Origin: Leishmania donovani
Taxonomy: Eukaryota > Euglenozoa > Kinetoplastea > Trypanosomatida > Trypanosomatidae
Reading direction: 5' to 3'
DNA: 64,000 bases
Assembly: GCF_000227135.1 (NCBI RefSeq)
Contig: NC_018231.1
Span: forward strand, 230,438-294,437
Positions 48,626 to 58,575 of this stretch are shown here, in pieces. The stretch's first letter is position 1. Every line of letters starts with the position of its first letter. The position numbers were made by a program, and so were the translations under genes. The notes beneath the pieces were generated by a model, which saw only the letters and a list, made by a program, of their open reading frames with translations, had not been told where the DNA came from and searched no databases.

Positions 48626-49072
48626 TCACGGCTTGGCGTACTTGCGCGTCCACTCGCGGGCCGTCTGCAGCGCGCTGGCCTCGTCTTCCTTCCAGTGCTC
48701 CGCGACGTCGTTCGCCAGAGGATCATCTGGGTTTGGGCTCGACATGAGGATCTGGATAGATAGCAGCACCTTGTTGATAAGCAGCGCCGGCGACCACTTG
48801 TCCTTGATGATGTCGAGACAGATGCGACCCACCTTGTCTACGTTGGGGTGGTAGATGCGCGTGAGAAAGCGCACCTTCGGCGGCTTCATCGGGTACTCCT
48901 CGGGCAGGAACAGCTCCAGGCGGAAGAGGCCGCCCTCGTAGCACGACTGCGGCGGCCCCTGGATGGTCACCATAAAGTAGCGCGGGTTCTCCTTGGTTGG
49001 TGTGGCCGTGATGCCCGGCGGACACTCCTTCTGGAGCTTCTCCGTCTCTTTAATGATACGCGTTGTGAGCAT
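48626..49072 (-). CDS. UBC2: ubiquitin-conjugating enzyme E2, UBC13/UBE2N type
   Basis: A 148-residue protein spanning one complete UBC fold. The catalytic Cys85 lies in GRICLDIIKDKWSPAL, the HPN motif is at 75-77, and the family segments RIIKET, LELFLPEEYP, YHPNVDK, PNPDDPLANDVAE and TAREWTRKYA are all close to human UBE2N. UBC13-type E2s pair with a UEV protein to build Lys63-linked ubiquitin chains for DNA-damage tolerance and signalling. In Leishmania, as I recall, this enzyme is called UBC2 and works with UEV1; the UEV gene is not in this window. Length and all key residues are normal, and the start sits 12 bases after a strong predicted splice acceptor. Confidence 0.96.
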   Translation of the reverse strand: MLTTRIIKETEKLQKECPPGITATPTKENPRYFMVTIQGPPQSCYEGGLFRLELFLPEEYPMKPPKVRFLTRIYHPNVDKVGRICLDIIKDKWSPALLINKVLLSIQILMSSPNPDDPLANDVAEHWKEDEASALQTAREWTRKYAKP

Positions 49073-49084
49073 GACTCACAGTGG

Positions 49085-49142
49085 CTGTCGAGAGAGAGAG
49101 AGAAGAGGGGGTGGGTGGATAAGGAAGGGAAGGGAGGGGAGG
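49085..49142 (-). promoter_or_regulatory. predicted spliced-leader acceptor of the E2 gene
   Basis: The minus strand has about 50 almost pure pyrimidines (CCCTCTTCTCTCTCTCTCTC near the end) followed by GACAG, giving a 12-base leader before the ATG at 49072. It is the clearest trans-splice signal in the window. Confidence 0.7.
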
Positions 49143-51028
49143 CGTACAACGACGAGTCGCTGCAGTCTGCTGCCGCTCACTGCTGTGGCGAGTGTCTCCG
49201 GGGCACGAACGTGCAGATGGTGTATGTAAACGCCTTGGCCGACGAAGACGGTAGAAAGGGAGAGAAACAGATTAGAAGGGCGAGCAGGGTGGTGGTGGTG
49301 GTGGCACAGCCTGTCGATGTATGGCGCAGTGGTTGTTTTAGGGTGAGGCGGGTAACTGACAGACGGAGCTGGTGAGAGGGAAGACGAGCGCGTGCGTTCG
49401 TGTGGGATGGATAAGAGGCGATGCGTGCGTGCGTGCGTGTGTGTGTGGCTCAAGGCACAACGTGACTGCAGACAAGCACACTGTCACGCGTACTCCAGAG
49501 GAGGGGGGGGGGAGTGGAGGGTGTGGCGGATTCGTGATGGCGAGGCGTTGGAGGCGGCCGCACACAGAAACGAGGTGCACTAATAATGAAGCAAAAAGTA
49601 AAGGCAAACTGGGCCGCAGGCTCACGGATGCGGAGAGGAGGGAGGGAGGGAGGGAGGGAGGCTGTCGAAGAAGAACGGGGAGATCTGCAAAACGGGAAAC
49701 ACTCCTACAAGGCACGTGTGCGCGTGTGTGTGTGCGCGGTAATCGGCGTGCCGGGCAGGGAGTGGAGGGAGAAAGTGGGAAAGCGAAGGGGATGTGCAGA
49801 GGGGTGTCGATGCGGGTGATGAGGTCCTCGAAAGAGGCGTGGCAGGGACTTGCCGGCGGTTGTGCGCTCGCAGAAGCGTTCCGCGTAGGCAACGACATCG
49901 ACAGGAGGCGGGAAGGAGGAGGAGGAGGGGGGGGGAGTGAGAGGAAGGGGCGCCTCCCAAAGGTGGATGCGTGTGCCGGTGTGCAAGCAGCCGCAGAGGA
50001 AGCGACGCACATACACACCATCACCATCGGAACCTTGACGCCTTTTCCCGCACCGCGCAACTCCACCCTCCTCTGCGCCGGGGTCCCTCAAGGGTATCCA
50101 ACCGGCCTCGCCGCTTCCGCCTGTGCTGCTCACCTCTTCCATCACCGGGAAGCACTATGAGGCGAGAGAAGCGAGTAAAGAACGCCGGTAAAGCACAGCG
50201 AGGAACAGCATAAGGTGGGCATGAGGGGAGGTGACGCGCGAGGTAGTCACATCAAGCCGAGAAGGAGAGTTTACGATCCCTTAACCAGCCGGCGCAAGGC
50301 ACCCGCCCACCTACACACACACACACACACACACAGACACAGACACAGACACAGACGGGGAAGCGTGCGTGGTCGCGTGCTAGGTCTTGTCGGGTTCGTT
50401 TCGACATGGCGGAGTTCACACAGAAAATGGCAACGACGACCACTAAGTAAGCCACTAAGGATCGCGGCTGCGTGAGCAAGAAGAAGGGGAAGAGGAGGGA
50501 CGTGCGCGTACGTGTCAAAGACTATACATAAAGGCGCATGCGCGCGTGTGTATGTGTGTGGCGGCTGCGATGGATCTGGGCCAATCTGAAGAGAAGCGCG
50601 TGCCATGACTCCCGCGTTCTCGCCACAGCCACTGCCAACGCGACCAGAGACATCCAAGCAAGCACACACACACACAAACATATCGACACCCACCTACGTG
50701 CATGCACGCACGCAGGGAAGAGGATGCCGTGCCGACACTCGCACACACGCACTGGATGGCTGGGTGAGAGAGCGGCGGCACCTCGAGCGTTGAGTGGTGT
50801 ACATCGACGGAAGACTAGAAGTCACAAACATGACAGCGACGAAAGGAGAGGGAGAGGGGTGGGTGGTGGAGTGCGTGTGACGGTGGCGGTGGTGGTGGGG
50901 GAACGAACCGAGCGAGCAACTTCGACGGACTTGTGCGCACTTGCAGCGCGACGATCCATACACTGTATCATGACAGCTGCGCTTCGTGTAGATCCCTGCT
51001 CCCTCCCTTCTCCGTCCTTTCACGCGGA
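49143..51028. other. gene-free spacer of about 1.9 kb
   Basis: GT, CA, GGGA and G runs (49493-49513, 49640-49660, 50312-50335) with no credible frame. It contains the 3' UTR of the dynein light chain domain gene. Confidence 0.55.
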
Positions 51029-53197
51029 TCACCCTGGCAAGGAGCTACGACGCTCGGCATCCTGCGCCGCCTTTACCCGCTCCGTGTGCGCCACCAACCG
51101 CTCTCGCAGATTGTGTTCAAAGAGCGCTCGCTCGCGACTCGCCGTCAGCTCCCGCGCCTTCTGCTCCTCCACCCACGCTCCCAGCGCTGCCTTGCGTGCG
51201 GTCACGGACGCCAGCCGCGACCGCAGCTCCGCTACCTCGCTCTCGAGGACTTTGCACTGCGCTGCCGTCGCTTCTCGCGTGTCTTGGCCGTCCAGCAAGT
51301 GCGCTTGCGTGGCGTTGCAGCGTTCGCGGGCGAGGATGGCGCGGGCGTCGATGGAGAGCTGCGCCTCGTCGAGGAGGCGTCGGAGAAGGATACCGCGCTC
51401 GGGAAGATCGACGGTAACCTGCCGGAGCAGCTCCTCACCGAGGAGGCTTAGCTGCACCAGCGTCCGCTCCTTGTTCAGCTCCAGCACATTCAGCGTAGCG
51501 GCGACGGTAGCCGAGCCGCCACCGCTAGCGGACGTGGCCACCGGTTGCACTGGCAGCGGCTTCAGTGTGTGCGTGCATACCCACTTGTCTGGCGTAGCGA
51601 GGATGGCCGCGGCCGCGGCCCCTTCTCGCCCCTTCGCGGAGGCCGCCGGTGCCGATGCGGTGTGCTGCTGTCGTGAGCATGACGGATGGGCGGTGCTGGT
51701 GCGGATGAGCTGCAGCGGGCGACCGCAGCATCGTGCCTTCACCTTTTCCAGTACCTCGTCTAGTGTCCGCTCCAGCTTCACGAGATAGTCGCGCGGCGCC
51801 TGCACATCGCTCGTCCGCTCGAGGATGACCAAGACAGCACCGACTGGCACTTCCGTATACTCGCTAGCGAGCGCCTCACGAAGGGTCTCAATCTCTTCCA
51901 GCACGCTCACGTCGTCCGGGTGCGTCTCCAGGTGACGACGAAGGCGTGCTTGGCGCTGCTGGGCGGCCTGGCGCTGCCGCTGCACTGCCACGGCCGTCTC
52001 TTGGTGGATGAGGTAGTAGAGGAAGAGCCGCGGCGGCAGCACTGCATCCAAGGTGGAGCGCAACGTCGTCGTCACCACCGGCACCCGCTCGACGGCGGAC
52101 GCTGTGTTAGCAGCAGCAGCAGGTGCGTTTTCCGTCGGCAACACTCCCACCAGCACATCGCGCACGTACGCTGGCAAATCTACGTCCGCGTCGTCCGCGT
52201 CATTATTCGGCTCAGCACCACGCCGCGAGTCCGCCAGAGAGAGCATCCGACGCAGCAGCTCGACGTACTCGACCGTGTCGGCAGGAACTTCGCGCATGCC
52301 GCTCAGGCACGCGGCGACGGTGAAGCTGCGCCGTACCTCGTCGCGGTCAACGCTGCCAGCGCCGTCTGCCGACGTAGGGGAGAAGAGATAGTCTAGGATC
52401 TGATCCGCTGCCCATGTGCGGTACAGCTGGTCTTCGAGCACAGGCACCCGCGCTGGCGCACACAGCACAGCATCCTCTGCCTCATGGCCCGCCCTCGCCT
52501 TCGCTGACGCTGCAAGCTGCTGTTGATGGAGGTGCTTATCGGTGTTCTCCGGCCCGTGTGCTGCGGCCGCGGCTACGGTGGTGGCGGCGGCCGTGGGGTC
52601 TTCTTCGCTGTCACTCGGATGCATCATGGCTGTCTTGCAGCTGCGCCCCTGGCCCACCGCGACGGGCAGCAGCCGCATGACCATGTCCGACAAGTGCGCA
52701 TGCTGGTACGGCGGCTGTGCGTACGAGGTGGCGTCGGCCGTCGGCGGTACAGGGGACGAGAGTGGGTTGCTCTTGGTGGTGTAGCTGTCCGCATCGACAG
52801 AGGTCTGATGCGTCGCCTGCCGCTGCCGGAACTGAAGCTGGTGGCAGACAGTAGGGAGCACGTCTTTGAAGCGAAGTGGCAGCCGGGCAACGACTCTCGG
52901 GTCATCGCGTGCGGTGAACGTCAGCGGTGCGTCCAGCGCAAACGCGACGGCGAGGGGGTCTTCGGGGTACTTGTCCTTCTCGCCAGTAGTACCTACGCTC
53001 ACCTCCAGCGTAGCGTCGTCCGGCGCGCCTTTTTCGCTATGCGTGCCGGAGGCATCGCTGTGATGCACCGCCACCGTTAGCGTAGCTGCCGCTCCCGCCT
53101 CTTTCGCGTGGACCGCCGCCGCGGCGGCATCACGGTTGCTGCCGACGTCTCTAACAGAGCGAAGCCCCCCTGCATTGCGCGACTTGACTGCCCTCAT
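51029..53197 (-). CDS. axonemal dynein light chain domain protein (DNALI1/p28-like), long form
   Basis: A 722-residue protein. The C-terminal 150 residues match the axonemal dynein light intermediate chain family: LLGEELLRQVTVDLPERGILLRRLLDEAQLSIDA corresponds to 'F.ELIREVT..C.ERG.LL.RVRDE.RMT' of DNALI1, followed by a coiled coil (LESEVAELRSRLASV onward). An upstream part, WAADQILDYLFSP, resembles the family's 'AEEILN.ILPPR' segment. Such chains hold inner-arm dyneins in the flagellar axoneme. The usual length is about 250 residues; here a long, partly disordered N-terminal region and an extra folded-looking segment (VPVGAVLVILERTSD) are added, closer in size to AXDND1-type proteins. The start at 53197 is the first ATG after a TG-run/TTTAG splice acceptor; the earlier ATG of the frame lies within that run. 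Confidence 0.82.
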   Translation of the reverse strand: MRAVKSRNAGGLRSVRDVGSNRDAAAAAVHAKEAGAAATLTVAVHHSDASGTHSEKGAPDDATLEVSVGTTGEKDKYPEDPLAVAFALDAPLTFTARDDPRVVARLPLRFKDVLPTVCHQLQFRQRQATHQTSVDADSYTTKSNPLSSPVPPTADATSYAQPPYQHAHLSDMVMRLLPVAVGQGRSCKTAMMHPSDSEEDPTAAATTVAAAAAHGPENTDKHLHQQQLAASAKARAGHEAEDAVLCAPARVPVLEDQLYRTWAADQILDYLFSPTSADGAGSVDRDEVRRSFTVAACLSGMREVPADTVEYVELLRRMLSLADSRRGAEPNNDADDADVDLPAYVRDVLVGVLPTENAPAAAANTASAVERVPVVTTTLRSTLDAVLPPRLFLYYLIHQETAVAVQRQRQAAQQRQARLRRHLETHPDDVSVLEEIETLREALASEYTEVPVGAVLVILERTSDVQAPRDYLVKLERTLDEVLEKVKARCCGRPLQLIRTSTAHPSCSRQQHTASAPAASAKGREGAAAAAILATPDKWVCTHTLKPLPVQPVATSASGGGSATVAATLNVLELNKERTLVQLSLLGEELLRQVTVDLPERGILLRRLLDEAQLSIDARAILARERCNATQAHLLDGQDTREATAAQCKVLESEVAELRSRLASVTARKAALGAWVEEQKARELTASRERALFEHNLRERLVAHTERVKAAQDAERRSSLPG

Positions 53198-53300
53198 GCT
53201 CGTAGTCTTGCGGCCTGTGTTGCCTTGGCGCGTTCCGTTGCACCCTCCCTCTGAGGTGTCCCGGGCCTCGACTGGAACCGGAGAGGCAACCTTCGTGGCC

Positions 53301-53324
53301 CTAAACACACACACACACACACAG
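53301..53324 (-). promoter_or_regulatory. predicted spliced-leader acceptor of the dynein light chain gene
   Basis: On the minus strand a TG run is followed by TTTAG at 53301-53302. The next ATG downstream is 53197, in frame with the protein. This decides the start. Confidence 0.5.
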
Positions 53325-54290
53325 GCACAGACGTGCTACACACGGCCAACAAGCGCGAGGAGAGGAGACGCCTCTCTTCTTCTTTGGTACGCTTCTTCGC
53401 CCTGTCGAAGCTCTCCGCTGCTGCTGTGCGACGCGCGCAGTTTTCTCTATCACGCTCACTTGGTCAGTACCTCCACTGTGTTGTGTGCATCCCCGCCATG
53501 CACGTGCGCGCGTACGCCAAGACACCGGACAGACACACCCAAAGGAGGCGCATCGTTGATAGTTTGGGAGATCGTTAAAGAGGGAAGGGGCAGAGAGAGA
53601 GAGAGGGACAGAGTGAGTGAGTGAGTGTGCGTGCGTGCGTGCCCGGAGTAGGCGAGAGAATGAGCACTCCCATGCGAGAGTGTGCACCGTGCTCAACGAA
53701 CAGGACAGTGATGGCGGTAGCGGCGGCGGTGGTGGTGGTAGTGGGGAGGACCCGGAACGGCACATCCGCAGACAACCCCTCCGCACACTACACACGCACA
53801 CATGGCGGGGGTGGTGCTGGTGCTCTCCCTTGATAATCCACGCCCACCTTATCCCCGAGGGGAGGCCATACAGAGAGAGAGCTGGAGAGAGTTGGGGGTG
53901 GGCGGCGGGGAGGGCAGGGCGTGAGTCATACCGTTCGCTTCTTGGATTCCCGCTGCTGCTGTCTTGGCCTTGCTGCAGTGGCTTGTTGATGGCTTCAAGG
54001 AATAGATGAGGCGCGGAGAGAGGAGGGCCGAAGCGCAGCAGCTGAGCTGTAGCAGAAGGTTGTGTACACACGATAGATGAAGAGTTGGGGCGAGAAAGGA
54101 TACGCACGCATCACGCACGAAGAGCCGCTTCGTGTTGGTACAGGCATGCGTGTGGAGGGGAACGATAGGAGAGCAGCAGCAGCGGCGGCGGTGGTGCTGG
54201 TGTTGTTGTTGGGGCATTGCCCACCCTCCCCTCACTTCGTTCCACATGCATGGTGTCGAAAGGTGAGGAAAGAGAAAAACGCCATGGTAG
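53325..54290. other. spacer, no gene seen
   Basis: GA/GT runs near 53595-53640 and GGT/GGC runs near 53710-53745. No protein-like frame. Confidence 0.55.
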
Positions 54291-57200
54291 TCACGGACGC
54301 CTCTCCGCCTCCCGCAGCCACTTGTGGAGAAGTTGCACCAGTCGACGCAACTCTGTCTGTGCCTCAGCGTCTGCTGCCACCATGGCGGCGACAGGAGTCC
54401 GCCACGCATCCACGCCGTCGCCACTGCGGCTGTTTATCTGTGCTGGGAGAGGCGGCAGTGGGACTGTTGCGAGAGAGTGGACATTCATCGCGCGCGGTGC
54501 CACACACGCCTCGGCCCAGTGCAGTGGTACGCCACCACCGACCACCGCCACGGCAACGCCGAAGAGCGGATGCCGGGACATCACCTCCGAGAGCTGCGTC
54601 ACGGTCGCCGCCGAGACTGGCACAGCCACTTTCGCACCTGCAGGCGAAGCGGGTGTTGCTGCGGTGGCCTGGAAGTCATGCGAGGCGTGCTGCGAGTCGC
54701 CACATTCACGAACGGCCCTCGCAGCGTGATTTGCCAGCGAGGCTCGATGCCATCTGCACGTCCGACACGGTGGTGGCGGCGGTGCCTCGGCTCGGGCCGC
54801 TGCCAAGGCAGGAGTGGACGCGTCGTTGGCGAACACGCAGGGAAGGGTCATGATGCGTGTGGCCAGTAGCACGACTTGCTGCACACGGCCAGAGTACACA
54901 AATCCCCATGCCGCGTGATCATTGCGACCCGCAGCGCCCGGAACAGCAGTGCCGTCGTTTTCCTCCTGCGCCCTTCGCTCCCGCAACGCGCGATCGTGGC
55001 GAGACTGCTCGACGTAGAGCTGCAGCACCTCCACCGCCACGGCGCACCACAGCGGCAGGTGGGCAATCCGGCCCTGCAGCTCACTGCACAGAAAGCTTTC
55101 CATCATGAGCAGCGAGGATGCGACGTCGTCGCTCAGGTTTGCCTCCGACGTGTCTCGGGGCCTCGGGGGAAGGGAGAGAAGGCGGACGCGCAGGCGAGCG
55201 AGCGCGGCGCGCTCAAAGGCGGCGTGCAGCAGCATGCCTTCAACAGTGGTTCTGTGCAGCCGCATCGACGCGGCGGCGCGCGCGAGCGGCGACAAGGCCG
55301 ACGATCTCGAGACATGCAAGGATGTTGACTGCGGCGCGAACTGCCGCGTGTGCAATGAGGATGAGGGAAGCACCTCCAGCCGCGGCACGAGCACAGTCAA
55401 GGAGACACACTGCTCGAGCTGCTTCCAAGCGAGCAAGACGCTCGCCATCACAGCCCACAGCCGCTCCGTCTCGTCGCAGAAGTGGGCGTAGTTGCTCACT
55501 GGATCCGCCTCCGCCTCGTCGTCCTTGCCCTTCGCCGTCTGCGACGGTTGCGTCGTGGATGGCCTCGAGATAGCCTGCTTGTCCAGCGACGCCGCGTTCG
55601 CCGAATCCGCCCCCGGCAGAGGTGGTGCGGCAGTCGCAGTGGACCCTGGAGGGGCGGCGGAAGAGCGCCGACAACTTCGCCGAGTCTCGCGCAGTCCCCA
55701 GCGCCGTCGCTGACGAGACATCGCCGAGCTCCGACGCGCGTTCGAGACCCCCACAAATCTGGAGAGCGTCTGCACGGCAAGGAGTGGCAGCAGCACCGTC
55801 GGCGAGGTGCCTTGAGCACGCGCGAGGTGGGGAGGGGGAGGGGGAGAGGGAGAGGTGGCAGTGGGCCCGGGTGCCCGCTCAGCCGCTGTGCCGGGAGCCT
55901 GCCACCCATCATGGGGAGGAAGCGGAGCGTACCGTGGGTGCCGAGGCGGCTGCCTCTGGGGATGCGGGTGGCCAAAAACCGCTGCCCTCGCCTCCTCAAG
56001 CGCGTTGCGCTCGCCATCGTTATGCGCATCGCTCATCGCCGACTCGCCAGCTTGGCCTTCGCCGCCGTCGCCCCGCCGCAACGGCGCATAGCGATGGTGG
56101 TGGCGGTAGTACAGCAGATGAAACCTATACAGAGCGGGGTCGAGCAGCTGCCCCGCGGCCAAACAGCCACACGTGCACGTAGAGTCGTCGACGCTCCTGG
56201 CGAGCGGCGGTGGAGCTGCCGTTGGCTCGGATGATGCTTTTTCTGGCGTCTGCCACGCCTCCTCGCAGGCGTGCACGAAAAAGCAGACCTCTGTCGCTGT
56301 CGTCGCCGCGATGTCCTGCAGCACCGCCACGGGCAGCACTGGTGGTGGTGCTGCCCGCATGGCATCCAGCGCCGCGCAGACGCTGAGGCCCAGCGCGAGA
56401 CAGGCACTCGCGTCACGTGGGTAGTGCGTGAGGAGGTTCCACAGGTGCTCCTGCTGTTGCGACCGATGCGGGACGTGACAACTCGTGACACTGCAGCCGG
56501 AGCTGCTGCCACGTTGCTCCTTGTCGGCGTCGTGCTTGTTAATGACATGGCTAGCCGACGGCCGCGGTGGTGGTGAAGGAGACGACGTTGCACGCAGCGG
56601 TGGACGAGGAGGGTGGCGCGCGGAAGGGGAAAAAGACGCCGCGGCCCACGAGCACCCCTCCGCGGGAGTCCGTCGATGCGGACTGGACTGGGACTGCGGC
56701 GCCGTGACCTCCACGCAGCCCCAGCGTACTGAGAGAAAGTGAGTGCAAGCGGTGCCATCTTCGGGCATAGGGACCCCTGCTGCGGCCGCTGCAGGTGATA
56801 GTGGCGGTGTCCGAGAGAGGTAGCGGCAGAGAAGGCTTGCTAGTGTCGCAGGAATGTCATACGTATACGGGCGAGCGCCCCGGAGGGACGTCCGCAGCGG
56901 CTGCTGCTGCGGTGAGGCAGGCGGTGGCCGTCCGTCGCTTGCCGACCACGGTCGGTAGCCAAGGCATCGCTTCAACTTGGCGTTGCCGCCGTGATGTGTG
57001 GCGCCATTTAGAGGGTGAGCTCGTGCACGCGGATTCCAAGACAGCTCGGACGCGTGCTCGGCTCTGCGCTCCTCGTCATCAGCACTCGCAGCCCCGGAGC
57101 TGCCGTGTGCTGCTGTTGTCACTAGCGGGGGGCTGACACGCATGCCATCTAGCATGTTCGAGCTGCGGCTGCGACTACCCACGGCTGTGACACTGCTGAG

Positions 57201-57566
57201 GCTGACCCCCGTCGACCGTGCATCTTCGTTCGCACGTTCGTGACGGGCGTGCGCACGCGTGAAGAGATGCTGTGGCGGCGGTGTCGGTAAGGACAACTCT
57301 GGCGCTGATGCCGAGCGCGACCGCCAGCGACGCCGAGACGCACGCTGCAGACGCCCTGGACGTTGCTGTGGTGGAGCGACGTGGCGCGGCTGCTCAAGAG
57401 CCGCTTCTGGAGATGAGGCGCAAGTCGTGGCGCTCACAACGTCGACCTCCTCGCTTGCGTTCGCATCGCGTGTGTGTGTGATGTCCGATCGACCCGGCAC
57501 TTGTGCAAGCGGTGATGCGGGCGACCGCGCAGGAAGTCCGTCATGTTGTCTGACATTTGTGTGCAT
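54291..57566 (-). CDS. large protein of unknown function
   Basis: A 1,091-residue protein I do not recognise. The first 250 residues and the middle are Arg/Ser/Pro-rich and probably unstructured. Helical, folded-looking parts lie near residues 390-460 (ACLALGLSVCAALDAMRA; TEVCFFVHACEEAWQ) and in the C-terminal 400 residues (FCDETERLWAVMASVLLAWK; MRLHRTTVEGMLLHAAFERA; LPLWCAVAVEVLQLYVEQSR), ending in a helix with LRRLVQLLHKWLREAERR. Small Cys clusters (CTCGCL, CRTCRW) are seen but do not form a known finger. No membrane span is clear. Helical repeats of the ARM/TPR kind are possible but I cannot show a repeat period. The first ATG of the frame is used; the true start could be later, as the N-terminal part is poor in structure. 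Confidence 0.7.
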   Translation of the reverse strand: MHTNVRQHDGLPARSPASPLAQVPGRSDITHTRDANASEEVDVVSATTCASSPEAALEQPRHVAPPQQRPGRLQRASRRRWRSRSASAPELSLPTPPPQHLFTRAHARHERANEDARSTGVSLSSVTAVGSRSRSSNMLDGMRVSPPLVTTAAHGSSGAASADDEERRAEHASELSWNPRARAHPLNGATHHGGNAKLKRCLGYRPWSASDGRPPPASPQQQPLRTSLRGARPYTYDIPATLASLLCRYLSRTPPLSPAAAAAGVPMPEDGTACTHFLSVRWGCVEVTAPQSQSSPHRRTPAEGCSWAAASFSPSARHPPRPPLRATSSPSPPPRPSASHVINKHDADKEQRGSSSGCSVTSCHVPHRSQQQEHLWNLLTHYPRDASACLALGLSVCAALDAMRAAPPPVLPVAVLQDIAATTATEVCFFVHACEEAWQTPEKASSEPTAAPPPLARSVDDSTCTCGCLAAGQLLDPALYRFHLLYYRHHHRYAPLRRGDGGEGQAGESAMSDAHNDGERNALEEARAAVFGHPHPQRQPPRHPRYAPLPPHDGWQAPGTAAERAPGPTATSPSPPPPPHLARAQGTSPTVLLPLLAVQTLSRFVGVSNARRSSAMSRQRRRWGLRETRRSCRRSSAAPPGSTATAAPPLPGADSANAASLDKQAISRPSTTQPSQTAKGKDDEAEADPVSNYAHFCDETERLWAVMASVLLAWKQLEQCVSLTVLVPRLEVLPSSSLHTRQFAPQSTSLHVSRSSALSPLARAAASMRLHRTTVEGMLLHAAFERAALARLRVRLLSLPPRPRDTSEANLSDDVASSLLMMESFLCSELQGRIAHLPLWCAVAVEVLQLYVEQSRHDRALRERRAQEENDGTAVPGAAGRNDHAAWGFVYSGRVQQVVLLATRIMTLPCVFANDASTPALAAARAEAPPPPPCRTCRWHRASLANHAARAVRECGDSQHASHDFQATAATPASPAGAKVAVPVSAATVTQLSEVMSRHPLFGVAVAVVGGGVPLHWAEACVAPRAMNVHSLATVPLPPLPAQINSRSGDGVDAWRTPVAAMVAADAEAQTELRRLVQLLHKWLREAERRP

Positions 57567-58575
57567 CTAAGCGTTTGTGTGTCGCTGTGCGAGCGTCTCG
57601 CAGCCTCGAGGAAAACACACGATGGAAAAGGAGCCATCACGCCTTCCGCAGAGGAGTGGCACGGGGTGATGCCCGCAGAGCGAGGGAAAGGGAGAGAGAA
57701 AAAGATGATCAGGTCGACAGGATGAGTTGGTGGGCGGATGCACAGAGTAGGGCGTGTGCTTGTGCTCGACGTGCAGCTGAACCCGAACACACACACACAC
57801 AGACGTAAGACCACTCAAACACATGAGCTGTGGGCAGTATCACTGCGCACAGCGAGGCGGATGCGTGTGGATGCATAGACGCTGGAGGGCAGAGGCGCAG
57901 TCGCAGGAAAGAGTCGTGGCAGCGAAACCGCCGTTCCGCCTCCTCGGAAATGCACGCTCACCGCCGTAGAGACCCTCCACCTCTCCTCCACCTCCCCTGA
58001 CAGCACGACCTCCCAGAGAGAAGAGCGCGCCTCTGCAGCGCGACATGGGCGGAACCGATGGCAATCAAGCTGCTGCCATCGGCGGCCGCCTTGAACGTGC
58101 GGCACCCGGCTTGTGCCGGCATCCTCCCCTCTCGCCTTCTCCCGACGTGAGCGTCGCGTGCGTGTGCGTGTTTCGCATTTATGCAGGTGCCGCGGCAGCG
58201 GGCAGCGCCCCTTTCTGCACCGATGCTGTTCTATGTCTTGAAGTCGACGTGTGTGTGTGTGTGTGTGTGTGTGTGCCCAAAGAGCCACGGCAGCGACGCG
58301 GCTCGGAGGCGGCGGTGGTGGTGGGATGCGTCATGGGCGAGACTTGCACATGCTGTGGTGATGGCTGCGGTACGCATCTGTGGCGGCTGGCAACGAACGG
58401 CAATGCCGTGACGCATCATAGCGAACATGGCTGCTGCTGTGGTGGTGCCCATCCTCATCATGTACCGACTCACGCCACCTCATCACCACTTTTCTCTGCT
58501 TTCCTCTCTGTCTCTCTGTCGCGCGCATGCCACGCACGCGTTTCGGAAACCCGAGCAGCGCGTTGCACTGCTGTG
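57567..58575. other. spacer, no gene seen
   Basis: Contains CA/GT runs (57787-57801, 58249-58273). It should hold the 3' UTR of the PDZ gene and the 5' leader of the 1,091-residue protein gene. Confidence 0.55.

Noticed and set aside
47829..48854. Plus-strand 341-codon frame
   Set aside because: It overlaps the E2 gene in antisense and simple repeats, is on the opposite strand to all real genes, and has no domain.
36227..49072. A functional ubiquitin gene cluster formed by the E2 and the RING ligase
   Set aside because: They are 11 kb apart with unrelated genes between, and trypanosomatid clusters do not usually group by pathway.
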